A DNA stretch of 64,000 bases from NCBI GenBank assembly GCA_018222915.1, contig JAAEZI010000005.1, forward strand, positions 51,836 to 115,835, written 5' to 3'. This document shows positions 17,472 through 27,089 of the stretch, in pieces (position 1 is the first letter of the stretch; every line of letters begins with the position of its first letter). Made by a program: the position numbers and the translations under genes. The stretch comes from Algicola sp. GTDB taxonomy: Bacteria; Bacteroidota; Bacteroidia; Flavobacteriales; Flavobacteriaceae. The notes beneath the pieces are model-generated. The model was not told the DNA's origin, made no database searches, and was given only the letters and a program-made list of their open reading frames with translations.

Positions 17472-17561
17472 TTAGGATGCTCAAAATTTAAGGAATACTA
17501 CAAAATTACTAATTAAGTCGCTAAGGAAATGAAATACTAATAATAAATCGTTAAAATTTAC

Positions 17562-17591
17562 TTGTAGGAAAAGGTCACACCAATATTTTTG
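17562..17591 (+). promoter_or_regulatory. Bacteroidota-type promoter of the T9SS cargo gene
   Basis: TTG at 17562-17564 and TATTTTTG at 17584-17591, separated by 19 bases, match the TTG/TAnnTTTG consensus used by the Bacteroidota housekeeping sigma factor. The ATG of the secreted protein follows 37 bases later. Confidence 0.65.
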
Positions 17592-17628
17592 TATATTTAA
17601 TTGTTAATTAATTTAAAACCCGAACTTT

Positions 17629-18558
17629 ATGAAAAAAATTACTCTTTTATTTTTAACTCTCATTGCTTTTACTTTCGGTTATGCTCAAGAAACCATTTCT
17701 TTTGAGGCTGCTGAAGGTTATACTTTGGGTGACATCAACACACAAAATGGATGGACAACTACTGGAACTGGTCCAGGGACCTTTGTCACAAATCAAGTAG
17801 TGAGCAATGAGCAAGCTACGGATGGCACTAATTCCTTAAAAATTGTTCAAGAAACAGCTTTTCCCGGGCAAAGTTCGGCGATTGTTGGTGGATTTTATAA
17901 TTATGCCGTTCCTGTACCTCAGGATGGTTCTGTTTTTTCTGCAGACATGCGTATTACGTTGCAAAGTGCGAATAGCTCCAATTTTATTTTTGGAATAGTT
18001 AATTTAACAGCTGGTTCATTTATCGCTTGGTTAGAATTTGATTTTGGCGGTAATATTTTTGTGCTTGTTGACGATGGCTTAGGTACCGTTGTAAGAAATG
18101 ATACTGGTGTGAGCTGGAGTCAAGACACTTGGTACAATGTACGTATGGAAATTGCCGCTTCAACCATTACTTTCTACGTGGATGACGTTTTGGTAAGTAC
18201 AGGCACCGTTATCATTCCTGACGCTGTTGAGCAAGTACGTTTTTCACATGATAACTTTGAAGGCGATGCTTTTATTGATAATTTCAGAACTAACGATGAA
18301 GACTTATCTGTTAATGAATTTGATACCAATGCTTTCACGCATTTTTACAACAAGAATTCTAAAACCTTAGAGTTATCATCAAGCCAAACTGCTTTGACTA
18401 ATATTCAGATTTTTGACGTGTTAGGAAAGCGTATTTTAAACAGTAGCTTAACTGGAAACGACGCTACCGTAAATACCGCGAATTTTAAAGATGGTATTTA
18501 TATTGCTAGAGTAGCTACTGCCCAAGGTGCAGAAACTATTAAGTTCCTTAAAAATTAG
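17629..18558 (+). CDS. Secreted protein with type IX sorting domain, LamG-like
   Basis: A 309-residue secreted protein. Residues 1-19 form a signal peptide ending YAQ. The middle (about 20-215) is a beta-rich region with the look of a concanavalin/LamG-like jelly roll (WYNVRMEIAASTITFYVDD near the centre), suggesting glycan or surface binding. The C-terminal ~75 residues are a type A T9SS sorting domain (NIQIFDVLGKRIL, then FKDGIYIARV and ETIKFLKN), so it should cross the outer membrane by type IX secretion. No catalytic motif is visible and the ligand is unknown. Confidence 0.85.
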   Translation: MKKITLLFLTLIAFTFGYAQETISFEAAEGYTLGDINTQNGWTTTGTGPGTFVTNQVVSNEQATDGTNSLKIVQETAFPGQSSAIVGGFYNYAVPVPQDGSVFSADMRITLQSANSSNFIFGIVNLTAGSFIAWLEFDFGGNIFVLVDDGLGTVVRNDTGVSWSQDTWYNVRMEIAASTITFYVDDVLVSTGTVIIPDAVEQVRFSHDNFEGDAFIDNFRTNDEDLSVNEFDTNAFTHFYNKNSKTLELSSSQTALTNIQIFDVLGKRILNSSLTGNDATVNTANFKDGIYIARVATAQGAETIKFLKN

Positions 18559-18580
18559 GAAGTTGATGATCTATGAAATT

Positions 18581-18609
18581 AAAAAAAGCGACCGATGGTC
18601 GCTTTTTTT
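18581..18609. terminator. Bidirectional terminator between T9SS cargo gene and rlmN
   Basis: GCGACC-gat-GGTCGC hairpin flanked by seven A on the left and seven T on the right, so it works on both strands. It serves the secreted protein gene ending at 18558 and rlmN ending at 18611. Confidence 0.92.
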
Positions 18610-18610
18610 A

Positions 18611-19651
18611 TTAGGTCTTATTAGCTAATTGTCCGCAAGCAGCATCAATATCTTTTCCTCGAGAGCGTCTTACAGTTACGGTAATTCGGTGAGCTTCCAA
18701 CATATTGACATACATATCTATGGCTTTTGAATCTGCTTGCTGGAATTCACCATCGTCAATTGGATTGTATTCAATTAAATTCACTTTACTAGGTGCGAAC
18801 TTACAGAACTCAATAAGAGCATCCACATCTTTTTTTGTATCGTTAATGCCATCCCAAACCACATACTCATAAGTAATCCTATTTTTAGTCTTAGCATACC
18901 AGTATTCTAAAGCTTCCCTTAAATCTTCCAATGGAAAGGTGGCATTAAAAGGCATGATGGATGTTCTGATATCATTGATGGCTGAGTGCAAAGACACCGC
19001 TAAATTGAATTTCACCTCATCATCGGCCATTTTCTTGATCATTTTAGGAACGCCTGAGGTTGATACGGTGATTCTTTTTGGAGACATGCCTAAACCTTCG
19101 GGTGAGGTTATTTTATCGATTGATTTAATGACATTATTGTAGTTCATGAGTGGCTCACCCATACCCATAAAAACGATATTTGTTAATGGTCGGTCAAAAT
19201 ACAATCGACTTTCATTATCTATGGCAACGACTTGATCAAAAATTTCATCAGGATTGAGGTTACGCATTCTTTTGAGTCTAGACGTTGCACAAAATCGGCA
19301 ATCCAAACTACAACCTACTTGACTTGACACACACGCGGTTGTTCTTGTTTTTGTAGGAATCAATACAGATTCTACCACCAATCCGTCATGTAATCGTACC
19401 GCATTTTTGACGGTTCCATCTGAACTCCGCTGCATTTGATCTACTTTGATATGATTGATCACAAAGGCATCCATGAGCATCTGACGGGTTTCCTTGGAAA
19501 TGTTGGTCATATCGTCAAAGGTATGTGCACCTTTGTTCCATAACCATTCATAAACCTGGTTTCCACGAAAAGCTTGATCGCCTTGTTGGACAAAAAAGTC
19601 TCGCAATTGTTCTTTAGTTAGTGCTCGTATGTCTTTCTTTTTAGTACTCAT
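18611..19651 (-). CDS. rlmN: 23S rRNA (and tRNA) adenine-C2 methyltransferase RlmN
   Basis: Radical SAM enzyme methylating A2503 of 23S rRNA and A37 of some tRNAs. With the start at 19651 it has 346 residues, the usual length; the frame runs 13 residues further to 19690, but a TATTTTTG promoter-like element at 19660-19667 falls in that extension. The radical-SAM cluster Cys114-x3-Cys118-x2-Cys121 and the C-terminal methyl-carrying Cys339 (AACGQLA) are visible. Repeat copy C lies immediately upstream. Confidence 0.94.
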   Translation of the reverse strand: MSTKKKDIRALTKEQLRDFFVQQGDQAFRGNQVYEWLWNKGAHTFDDMTNISKETRQMLMDAFVINHIKVDQMQRSSDGTVKNAVRLHDGLVVESVLIPTKTRTTACVSSQVGCSLDCRFCATSRLKRMRNLNPDEIFDQVVAIDNESRLYFDRPLTNIVFMGMGEPLMNYNNVIKSIDKITSPEGLGMSPKRITVSTSGVPKMIKKMADDEVKFNLAVSLHSAINDIRTSIMPFNATFPLEDLREALEYWYAKTKNRITYEYVVWDGINDTKKDVDALIEFCKFAPSKVNLIEYNPIDDGEFQQADSKAIDMYVNMLEAHRITVTVRRSRGKDIDAACGQLANKT

Positions 19652-19690
19652 AAGTTCTGCAAAAATAGGATATTTTATAGGACGAGCCAT

Positions 19691-19782
19691 GCATTAGCGG
19701 TTGAAACGGCATCCTTTTGTTCCCAACAAAAGATATAGTGGAAAACGCGGCGCGCCGAAGCCTAAGCGTAGGCGCGCAATGC
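19691..19782 (+). repeat. Structured intergenic repeat, diverged copy C
   Basis: Primary sequence is only partly like copies A and B, but the plan is the same: opening GCATTAGCGGTTGA versus GCGTTAGGGATTGA in copy B, and ending AATGCCCAAAT versus AACGCCCAAAT. The closing stem GCATT (19691-19695)/AATGC (19778-19782) covaries with GCGTT/AACGC. Inside are GGCATC (19708-19713)/GAAGCC (19757-19762, one mismatch) and a perfect TTTTGTT-ccc-AACAAAA hairpin (19715-19731). It lies between the queA terminator and rlmN. Confidence 0.6.
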
Positions 19783-19789
19783 CCAAATA

Positions 19790-19818
19790 AAAAAAGCCTT
19801 GCGAATTACAAGGCTTTT
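19790..19818 (-). terminator. Intrinsic terminator of queA
   Basis: On the minus strand AAAGCCTTG-taattcg-CAAGGCTTT followed by a run of T, located 19 bases after the queA stop. Confidence 0.88.
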
Positions 19819-19836
19819 ACTGAATAGTTATATCAT

Positions 19837-20886
19837 TTAGATGATGAGCATGGCATCACCGTAAGTGTAGAATCGGTATTTTTCCTTAACCGCTTCCTCA
19901 TACGCTTTTTTCATAAATTCATGACCAGCAAATGCAGACACCATCATCAATAAGGTGGATTTAGGCGTGTGAAAATTCGTGATCATACTATTGGCAATAC
20001 TGAATTCGTATGGTGGAAAAATAAATTTATTCGTCCAACCCGAATATTCATTGAGTAAACCATTCGAAGACACCGAACTCTCAATAGTTCTCATTGCCGT
20101 TGTACCTACAGCACACACACGTTTTTTATCTTGGATACCTTTATTAATGATATCTGCAGCCTCTTGTCTGATAACGATTTCTTCACTATCCATTTTATGT
20201 TTAGACAAATCCTCAACTTCAACTGGGTTAAACGTACCCAATCCTACGTGTAAGGTGACCTCTGGCAACTCAACCCCTTTAATTTCCAATCGTTTAAGCA
20301 AATGTCTTGAGAAGTGTAATCCTGCCGTTGGTGCTGCTACAGCGCCTTCGTTTTTAGCAAAAATAGTTTGATAACGCTCTTCATCTTCTGGCTCAACGTC
20401 TCTTTTGATGTATTTTGGCAATGGTGTTTCACCGAGCTCTGTCAGTTTTCTTCTGAATTCACTATAGGAACCATCATAAAGGAAACGCAATGTTCTACCT
20501 CTTGACGTGGTATTATCGATAACTTCGGCAACTAAGGTTTCGTCTTCACCGAAATATAATTTATTCCCGATACGTATTTTCCTTGCAGGATCAACCAACA
20601 CATCCCAAAGTCGTTGTTCTTCATTTAATTCTCGTAACAAGAACACTTCAATTCTTGCGCCAGTTTTCTCTTTATTCCCGTACAAGCGTGCTGGAAATAC
20701 TTTCGTATTATTTAAAATCATCACATCTCCTTCATCGAAATAATCGATGATATCCTTAAAAAGTTTATGTTCGATGGTTTGATTTTTCCTATCCAAAACC
20801 ATTAATCGAGATTCGTCTCTTATTTGTGATGGACGCTCTGCTAATAATTCTTCTGGAAGGTCAAAATTAAAGTGTGATAATTTCAT
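19837..20886 (-). CDS. queA: tRNA preQ1(34) S-adenosylmethionine ribosyltransferase-isomerase
   Basis: QueA transfers the ribosyl moiety of SAM to preQ1-modified tRNA in queuosine synthesis. The 349-residue protein begins [19 protein letters not shown] and contains the family signatures [19 protein letters not shown] and the [19 protein letters not shown]-terminal block. It has its own promoter (20910-20941) and terminator, so it is likely monocistronic. Confidence 0.95.
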   Translation of the reverse strand: MKLSHFNFDLPEELLAERPSQIRDESRLMVLDRKNQTIEHKLFKDIIDYFDEGDVMILNNTKVFPARLYGNKEKTGARIEVFLLRELNEEQRLWDVLVDPARKIRIGNKLYFGEDETLVAEVIDNTTSRGRTLRFLYDGSYSEFRRKLTELGETPLPKYIKRDVEPEDEERYQTIFAKNEGAVAAPTAGLHFSRHLLKRLEIKGVELPEVTLHVGLGTFNPVEVEDLSKHKMDSEEIVIRQEAADIINKGIQDKKRVCAVGTTAMRTIESSVSSNGLLNEYSGWTNKFIFPPYEFSIANSMITNFHTPKSTLLMMVSAFAGHEFMKKAYEEAVKEKYRFYTYGDAMLII

Positions 20887-20909
20887 TTGTTATATTTTTT
20901 TTAAAGGTG

Positions 20910-20941
20910 CAAATATACAATGTCTAGATAGGGGTTGTCAA
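20910..20941 (-). promoter_or_regulatory. Bacteroidota-type promoter of queA
   Basis: On the minus strand TTG (20941-20939) and TATATTTG (20917-20910) are separated by 21 bases, fitting the TTG/TAnnTTTG consensus. The queA ATG follows 24 bases after the -7 element. Confidence 0.68.
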
Positions 20942-20955
20942 GTAAAACACCGTAT

Positions 20956-22185
20956 TTATTTAGAAAATTTAAATCCGATCGCTTTTAAATCATCCCAAAA
21001 CGTCGGATATGATTTAGAAACGACCATATAATCTTCTATTTTTAAATTTGTTTTTAATGCTAATGGTGCAAATGCCATGGCCATGCGATGATCGTTATAC
21101 GTGGCAATAGTGACATCGTTTTGCCATTCCGAGATAGGCTGTAATTGTAATGCTTCTGATGTAATACTCACCTGAGCCCCAAACTTCTGAAGTTCGTTTT
21201 GTAAGGCCACTAAGCGATCTGTCTCCTTAATTTTTAAAGTGTGTAATCCTGAAAGCTGACATTCCAGACCTAATCCCAAACAGGTTACAGCTATGGTTTG
21301 AGCGATATCTGGCGCATTTTTAAGATTGATTATAATGGGTTGTTTATCGCCATCTTCTTGCTTTATTAAGGTGAGTGCATGTTCATCAAATTTTGATGCC
21401 ACACCAAATAGCTTATAAATATCTACAAGTACCGAATCACCTTGTAAAGAAGTTTTATTATAAGATGACAGCGTAATTTCAGTACCAACAGGGCTTAGAG
21501 CGACCATACTGAAGTAATAAGAAGCCGAAGACCAATCAGATTCTACGGTTATTACTTTTGTTTTTAAAGGGCTGACTTTGGGTTGTACTGAAATTGTTTG
21601 ATTCTCAAAGCGTGACTCAATTCCTAATTGACTTAATAAATCCAGCGTCATTTGGATGTATGGCATAGAAGTGATGTCACCTTCCAATGTTAATGCCAGT
21701 CCGTTTTCTAATTTGGAAGCTATTAATAATAATGCTGAAATGTATTGACTACTGACATTGGCCTTTAAACTGACCTGGTTTTTCGATAATGTTTTACCTT
21801 TAATTAAAAGTGGCGGACAACCTTCAGTCTCTAAATAGGAAATGTCTGCTCCTAATGCCTTCAGTGCTTCTACTAAAATAGCAATTGGGCGTTCCTTCAT
21901 CCGTTGAGAACCGGTAAGCACGACTTCTTTTCCTTGGCGACTGGCAAAAAATGCTGTTAAGAAACGCATAGCGGTTCCAGCATGATGGATATCTATGATT
22001 GAATCGTCACCAGCTAAGGCTTTCGCCATCACTTTACTATCATCGGAATTAGAGCAATTATTTATAACCAATTCTGGGAAAAGTGCCTGCAAGAGCAATA
22101 AGCGATTGGACTCACTTTTAGAACCAGTAATGGTAATACTTGACGCTCTGTGTACCTCCGATTTATATAATTTCAATATCATCAA
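20956..22185 (-). CDS. aroA: 3-phosphoshikimate 1-carboxyvinyltransferase (EPSP synthase)
   Basis: Sixth step of the shikimate pathway. Motifs visible: GSKSESNR near residues 21-28, HAGTAMRFLTAFFA (around 82-95) and the late DHRMAMAFAPLAL block. At 409 residues it is slightly short but normal for this phylum. Met1 and Met2 are adjacent alternative starts. It is the last gene of a long minus-strand series from rsgA, 28 bases after the mazG-like gene, and complements the aromatic operon 10 kb away. Confidence 0.94.
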   Translation of the reverse strand: MMILKLYKSEVHRASSITITGSKSESNRLLLLQALFPELVINNCSNSDDSKVMAKALAGDDSIIDIHHAGTAMRFLTAFFASRQGKEVVLTGSQRMKERPIAILVEALKALGADISYLETEGCPPLLIKGKTLSKNQVSLKANVSSQYISALLLIASKLENGLALTLEGDITSMPYIQMTLDLLSQLGIESRFENQTISVQPKVSPLKTKVITVESDWSSASYYFSMVALSPVGTEITLSSYNKTSLQGDSVLVDIYKLFGVASKFDEHALTLIKQEDGDKQPIIINLKNAPDIAQTIAVTCLGLGLECQLSGLHTLKIKETDRLVALQNELQKFGAQVSITSEALQLQPISEWQNDVTIATYNDHRMAMAFAPLALKTNLKIEDYMVVSKSYPTFWDDLKAIGFKFSK

Positions 22186-22213
22186 AAAGTTCCTATTTAC
22201 AACAAGAAATGGA

Positions 22214-22540
22214 TTATTTTAATTTGTCATTATTGTGGTGCCTATCGTGATCTCTTTTTGTTTTTTTGTCCATTTTTTTATCGAAGGCCTTTTGCAAATC
22301 GATTCCTGTTTGGTTCGCTAAGCACAAAACAACAAATACCACATCCGCTAACTCTTCTCCTAGATCTTTGTCCTTATCACTTTCCTTCTCACTTTGTTCG
22401 CCATATCTGCGTGCGATTATCCTAGCAACCTCACCAACCTCTTCTGTAAGTTGAGCCATGTTAGTTAACTCATTAAAATATCTAACGCCATGTTCCTTTA
22501 TCCAGTCATCAACCGCCTTTTGAGCCTTAGCTAAGTCCAT
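22214..22540 (-). CDS. MazG-like nucleotide pyrophosphohydrolase
   Basis: A 108-residue all-alpha NTP pyrophosphohydrolase. The metal-binding pattern Glu33-Glu34-x2-Glu37 (EEVGE) and Glu63-x2-Asp66 (EELADV) is intact, so hydrolysis of a (d)NTP to the monophosphate is expected; the substrate is unknown. The last 15 residues are unusually Lys/His/Asp-rich (KRDHDRHHNNDKLK). The start lies one base after the stop of the upstream DUF3857 gene, so it is co-transcribed. Confidence 0.85.
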   Translation of the reverse strand: MDLAKAQKAVDDWIKEHGVRYFNELTNMAQLTEEVGEVARIIARRYGEQSEKESDKDKDLGEELADVVFVVLCLANQTGIDLQKAFDKKMDKKTKRDHDRHHNNDKLK

Positions 22541-22541
22541 A

Positions 22542-24563
22542 TTATAACTTTTTTAGAACGATTTTCTCCGATTGCTTCTCGATAACTCTTGTGTAAAATT
22601 TCTTAAAAACCTCGTAGTCTTGTGCTATAATGATAGGAGACCTCATATCTAAGGCGATGGTCAATTGTAAAAAGCTGCCATTTTCTTTTACTAAGTATGT
22701 AAATCCGCCAACATTTGAATTAAAGTCTAACTTCTCACTCTTTGGCAATGATTCTACCGCATACCCTTCAGGAATCATGACGTTCACCATATACTTTGTT
22801 GAAAAGGGATAGGTTAAATCGATAGGATACTGTCTCTTTTCTTGCTTAAATGGGTTCTCTTCAGAAGCCATAAACAGCATAGGAGAGACATATAAATTAC
22901 CGCCTATGTCTTCAACCGCATTTTCTAATTCATAATTGTAGGTGATTTTTACCGGTTCCGTATACGCCATCTCATTTTCAATTTGCAAATCAGATACGAG
23001 CAATTCGCCATTATCCTTTTCAATGGTTTTGATATATTCGTCCGGACTGGTATTGGCAAATTTATTTCTAAAATCCATAGCTAAATAATCTGTTTTTTGC
23101 TGACGTAACTTTCCATCAATAGTAAGGTCTGGATTTATCTTCACATTTAAAGAGGTCACTTCAGAAGATAAACTATTTGGATATAAATTAATCCAAGCAG
23201 AACTACCACTCTCGCGAACGACACGTCCTTGCCAATTGAGCACTCGAGCAGGAAGCACATTAAAGCTACTGTAAGGCGAAGAAGCATCTAAAAGCACATT
23301 AAAACCTTCATGCTCTACCATACAGATCACATAATTGAAACCTTGCTGCGTTGGAAATAATGGAATACCATGATTTTTGGTACTTATCAAGACTGGATTT
23401 GCTTGAATTCCTGCGTATCGCAACATGGCCGTCAGCATTAAATTAATATCGGCTATATTTCCAGCACCATCTTTGTAAGCTCTTCTTACACCAATATCAC
23501 TTGTGAATCCATAAAACTCATTCCACTGCATTTTTGATTTCACAAAATGATAAATCATTCCCGCTTTTTGTATAGGATCTTCAACACCGCCAACCAAAGC
23601 ATCAATATCATTCTCAAAATATCCAGATTTCGACAATTGGCCTCCAAATCCATCATTACTATAAATGGTTTTTGTTACGGCATCCCAATTTGTTGAGAGT
23701 GGTCTTAATTGCTGATTTGGAAATTTTACCGCTGATAATTCCATGATTAATTTAGCTCTATAATTATCAACATTATCTACAAATGGTTCTGGCTTTAAAG
23801 CAGGCACATTATCACATGAGCTAGATAGCACATTTACCCTGTAAGATTCTTTGGATTGTGTGGTTTTAATTCTAGAGGGTTTCAAGTCAGTTGAACCTAT
23901 GTTAGAATTTGTATTGGTAAAGACAATGGTTTTGCTGTCTAAAGACTCCTCAATAGGTGGTGTATATGAAGCCCTTGGGTTTAAGAGCTTATTATACATA
24001 TAATATTCAGGTGTTTTAATATCTAATTCAAATTTGTTAATAGGAATTGTGTATTGAAAATCAATGTCATCTATTGCAGAAAACGGTGACCTAATTTCAT
24101 AGGTGTACTCAATCACCGCACCTTCCTTTATATTGGGCATTGTAAAGGATTCTGTTTTCCAATATTTATTAGTCTCTTCAGAAAACATCCCGTCCTTTCT
24201 AAGTTTATCTTCCTCAATTTTACCACTCACTAGATTATAGGTATAGCCCTTTAGCTTTGTTAAATTTTCTTTTTTGGCATTCGTTTCATTGTAGATTTTG
24301 ATACGTTTGGTTGCCCATTTATAGCCTTCTTTATTGTAAATTTTAATACGTTCATGCACTTCCTTAACTTGCGTAAAACCATCACCTTGTATGTAATCAA
24401 ATCGAACATGTTCATTACGATATAGAACGGCTGCGTCGGCCAAAGAATCTAATGGATGTGCTTTTTCCATTAACTCTTCTTTAGATACTTTTCCGAATTT
24501 AAAATCTTGGGACTTTGCACTAAATACTATTAGGAATAAGGCTATGGTATATTTGATTTTCAC
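22542..24563 (-). CDS. DUF3857/transglutaminase-like exported protein without catalytic Cys
   Basis: A 673-residue exported protein (signal peptide ending SAKSQ) with an N-terminal DUF3857 beta domain, a transglutaminase-core-like region (about 325-440) and a C-terminal DUF3858-like beta domain. At the place where the family has a Gly-x-Cys-x-Asp nucleophile motif this protein reads GNIADINL (368-375), so the catalytic Cys is absent. It may be a binding or structural protein. The adjacent upstream gene is a paralogue that keeps the Cys. Confidence 0.8.
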   Translation of the reverse strand: MKIKYTIALFLIVFSAKSQDFKFGKVSKEELMEKAHPLDSLADAAVLYRNEHVRFDYIQGDGFTQVKEVHERIKIYNKEGYKWATKRIKIYNETNAKKENLTKLKGYTYNLVSGKIEEDKLRKDGMFSEETNKYWKTESFTMPNIKEGAVIEYTYEIRSPFSAIDDIDFQYTIPINKFELDIKTPEYYMYNKLLNPRASYTPPIEESLDSKTIVFTNTNSNIGSTDLKPSRIKTTQSKESYRVNVLSSSCDNVPALKPEPFVDNVDNYRAKLIMELSAVKFPNQQLRPLSTNWDAVTKTIYSNDGFGGQLSKSGYFENDIDALVGGVEDPIQKAGMIYHFVKSKMQWNEFYGFTSDIGVRRAYKDGAGNIADINLMLTAMLRYAGIQANPVLISTKNHGIPLFPTQQGFNYVICMVEHEGFNVLLDASSPYSSFNVLPARVLNWQGRVVRESGSSAWINLYPNSLSSEVTSLNVKINPDLTIDGKLRQQKTDYLAMDFRNKFANTSPDEYIKTIEKDNGELLVSDLQIENEMAYTEPVKITYNYELENAVEDIGGNLYVSPMLFMASEENPFKQEKRQYPIDLTYPFSTKYMVNVMIPEGYAVESLPKSEKLDFNSNVGGFTYLVKENGSFLQLTIALDMRSPIIIAQDYEVFKKFYTRVIEKQSEKIVLKKL

Positions 24564-24566
24564 TAG

Positions 24567-26480
24567 TTAAGTTTTTGATATGAATACAATTTTTGTTTTG
24601 TCGTGTCTTGTGACTTCTTTTTGAAAATCACGGAATTCTTTATACTGCTCTTTTGAATAATAGCCTTTATTTAAAACATAGGTTCTTTTATAAAGCAGTT
24701 CATGTTCTGATTTTTTTTCAATGGAAAAGGTATAACTTCCATATGTATTCGAAATAGCGACTGGATCTGGCATGGCCTCTACAGCGAGAGACGGGTCAAT
24801 TTTAATGACAAATTCATCTTTATCAATAAACCCTCTTTGAATTTCAAAATCCAATTCGCGCTTTTTGTATCTCGGTGGAATGGTGGTCACCCTATTAAAC
24901 GCATTTGGTTGAAACAGGAAACGTTTGCCACTCTTAGTCGCATAATTTGCCGAGGAGACTTTTGCTGTTTCTGTGAATATGACATTTGTTTTGTCATTAT
25001 TGTATGATAAACTTTCAACAGACAAATTATTTATATAGCTCCAGTATTCTTTTATATCCAGTTCTTGTTCACGCGTTGGTTGAAGTTGCACACCTTCGTG
25101 CAATGCGTATTGAAATCCATGGGTTTTTATAACAACATCAGCTGATATCGCACCATCTACGTCTAACATGATGGTCGCATTTGTCAGTTGTAAATTTTCT
25201 TCCGTAGGATACACGGTAGTATGTACAATTTTACCGCCTTCTGGTGTGATGAGTAAAGCGTCTCTATCGTCAGTGAAATTGGCAATATAACCAAACGGAT
25301 TCGTCTGACTTGTACATTCGAGCCATACGTCTTCTTCGGCATTTGGAATACACAATACAACGTGATTACCTTCCGTCGCAGAAAATTCTTTATCGATATT
25401 AACCAAATCTCTGTCACCATAAATCACGGCATAATGAGATGTGACACCTACTGCTTTTAATAAAGCTTTGGTATAATTAGTCAACCCTTTACAATCTGCA
25501 TAACCCAATCGATCCACATCTTGCGCTAGCATTGGCTTCCATCCACCAATACCAATTTGAACACTGATATAACGTGTTTTATTCTGCATGTAATTGTAGA
25601 CAATTCTCGCTTTTTCCATGTCGGTTGTAGCTTCAGCCGTCAGTTTTTTAACGTCTTCAACGGCAGCACCAAATAAATCATCTGTATCTGTGAGCAATTC
25701 ATCATACATCCATTTCCCAAAATCTTCCCAATGTTGATTGACGCCTTTCACGCCTTCCATGTCAAATTCTGTCAATGCTAACTTCAATTCAGGTGCATAA
25801 GTAAAAAAAGACGGACTATAAGCTTCAGGTTTTAAGGACATAAGATGCTTTGCCGAGTAATGGTAATCGCTGTGCTTTTCTATAGCATAATCTTCAAAAT
25901 TGGATGCTTTAATTTTCAGTGCAACTTCGGAGTCATTGATAATCTTGAATTCTGAATACTCAGTACTACAGTAAAACCCTGTAATAGGTCGCCATCTAGG
26001 TAAAAATGCGGTAGAATTATGGATGACTTCTGTTTCTAATACCATGGTGTAGGGGTAATCGACGGGTGTGTAATCCAAATATTTTACGCGATTATCGGAA
26101 TACAATGTTCCGCCACTTACAGCACTCACATCTTGAAAATCGTTTTTTCTGATTTTTTTTATTTCCTCACCATTGGCATCATATATCTTTGCTTCGAGTT
26201 TCGAGATGTTCACGTTGTCATCATAATGGGAAATGGCATTTAATTTTGAATTTCCGTACTCATTGAATACGGTCACTATCCGCTTTTTCGTTAATATGTA
26301 TTTATCGTAGTCTTTAATTTCAACTATAGTATGATCATAGCGCACCACGGCATTGACCTTAACTTTTAATTCTAAAGGAATGGTATAGGAAACTAAAAGA
26401 TCCTCATCTTGAGAAATCATAAGCATGGGTAGTAACAGCAAACAAAGTGTTGCTAAATATTTGAAGGGCATAAAAGACAT
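24567..26480 (-). CDS. DUF3857/transglutaminase-like exported protein with catalytic Cys
   Basis: A 637-residue exported protein with a signal peptide in about the first 23 residues (Met4 is an alternative start). DUF3857 domain, then a transglutaminase-like core with Cys330 (GYADCKGLT) and His373 (GNHVV), followed by a probable Glu388 in place of Asp (WLECTS). It could act as a cysteine protease or transglutaminase on an unknown envelope substrate. It lies three bases upstream of its paralogue, and the pair looks like an ancient tandem duplication. Confidence 0.8.
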   Translation of the reverse strand: MSFMPFKYLATLCLLLLPMLMISQDEDLLVSYTIPLELKVKVNAVVRYDHTIVEIKDYDKYILTKKRIVTVFNEYGNSKLNAISHYDDNVNISKLEAKIYDANGEEIKKIRKNDFQDVSAVSGGTLYSDNRVKYLDYTPVDYPYTMVLETEVIHNSTAFLPRWRPITGFYCSTEYSEFKIINDSEVALKIKASNFEDYAIEKHSDYHYSAKHLMSLKPEAYSPSFFTYAPELKLALTEFDMEGVKGVNQHWEDFGKWMYDELLTDTDDLFGAAVEDVKKLTAEATTDMEKARIVYNYMQNKTRYISVQIGIGGWKPMLAQDVDRLGYADCKGLTNYTKALLKAVGVTSHYAVIYGDRDLVNIDKEFSATEGNHVVLCIPNAEEDVWLECTSQTNPFGYIANFTDDRDALLITPEGGKIVHTTVYPTEENLQLTNATIMLDVDGAISADVVIKTHGFQYALHEGVQLQPTREQELDIKEYWSYINNLSVESLSYNNDKTNVIFTETAKVSSANYATKSGKRFLFQPNAFNRVTTIPPRYKKRELDFEIQRGFIDKDEFVIKIDPSLAVEAMPDPVAISNTYGSYTFSIEKKSEHELLYKRTYVLNKGYYSKEQYKEFRDFQKEVTRHDKTKIVFISKT

Positions 26481-26558
26481 TTAATTTTGTAAGTTTTCAA
26501 ATATAATTTTTTTAGTGGAATAGGACCACGAATTTCTAAAATAAACAGTATTAATTAC

Positions 26559-27089
26559 TTAATCCTTTTTGTTTAGACGACCTTTTTTGACGAGATAAGT
26601 AATCCCCAAAACAATGATACAAGGGGTTAATATATACTTGAATTCACTCCACAACACGCGTAATCCCCATTCTGAAAAAAAAGCGTCAATTCCAATGGGA
26701 GACACCTTAATGATGCGTTCTGAAAAAAAATATCTGGAGTTGTCAAAGGGAATAAAAAAACCCACCCCTTTACCTCCTGTGGTCATAGCATCTAGAATTC
26801 CATGAGACAGTGTAGATAGAATGATTACTACAAAAAATAGCCACTTTCTATGTTTGCCAAAACTCAGTGCCAGAATACTACTCCAGATGACAGCAAACAT
26901 CACAGAATGTGTGAACCCACGATGTCCTAAAGGATGCAAATAAGGGATTCCAAATTGAAAACTCAGCACGTCAATATCTGGAATTACGGCAGAAACAATG
27001 GCGAAGAATACTAGTAGTTTTCCCGATTTCGAAGAAAGCGCTTTAGAGATTGTAAAAGCTACGATACCATGTCCAAAAATTGATGCCAT
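26559..27089 (-). CDS. YdjM/DUF457-type membrane-bound metal-dependent hydrolase
   Basis: A 176-residue integral membrane protein with about four hydrophobic segments. The conserved metal-site residues are present: PDID (37-40), HRGFTHS (56-62) and SHGILD (95-100). The family is annotated as LexA-binding inner-membrane metal-dependent hydrolase, but its reaction is unknown. It overlaps dtd by one base, so it is coupled to the dtd-rsgA unit. Confidence 0.82.
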   Translation of the reverse strand: MASIFGHGIVAFTISKALSSKSGKLLVFFAIVSAVIPDIDVLSFQFGIPYLHPLGHRGFTHSVMFAVIWSSILALSFGKHRKWLFFVVIILSTLSHGILDAMTTGGKGVGFFIPFDNSRYFFSERIIKVSPIGIDAFFSEWGLRVLWSEFKYILTPCIIVLGITYLVKKGRLNKKD

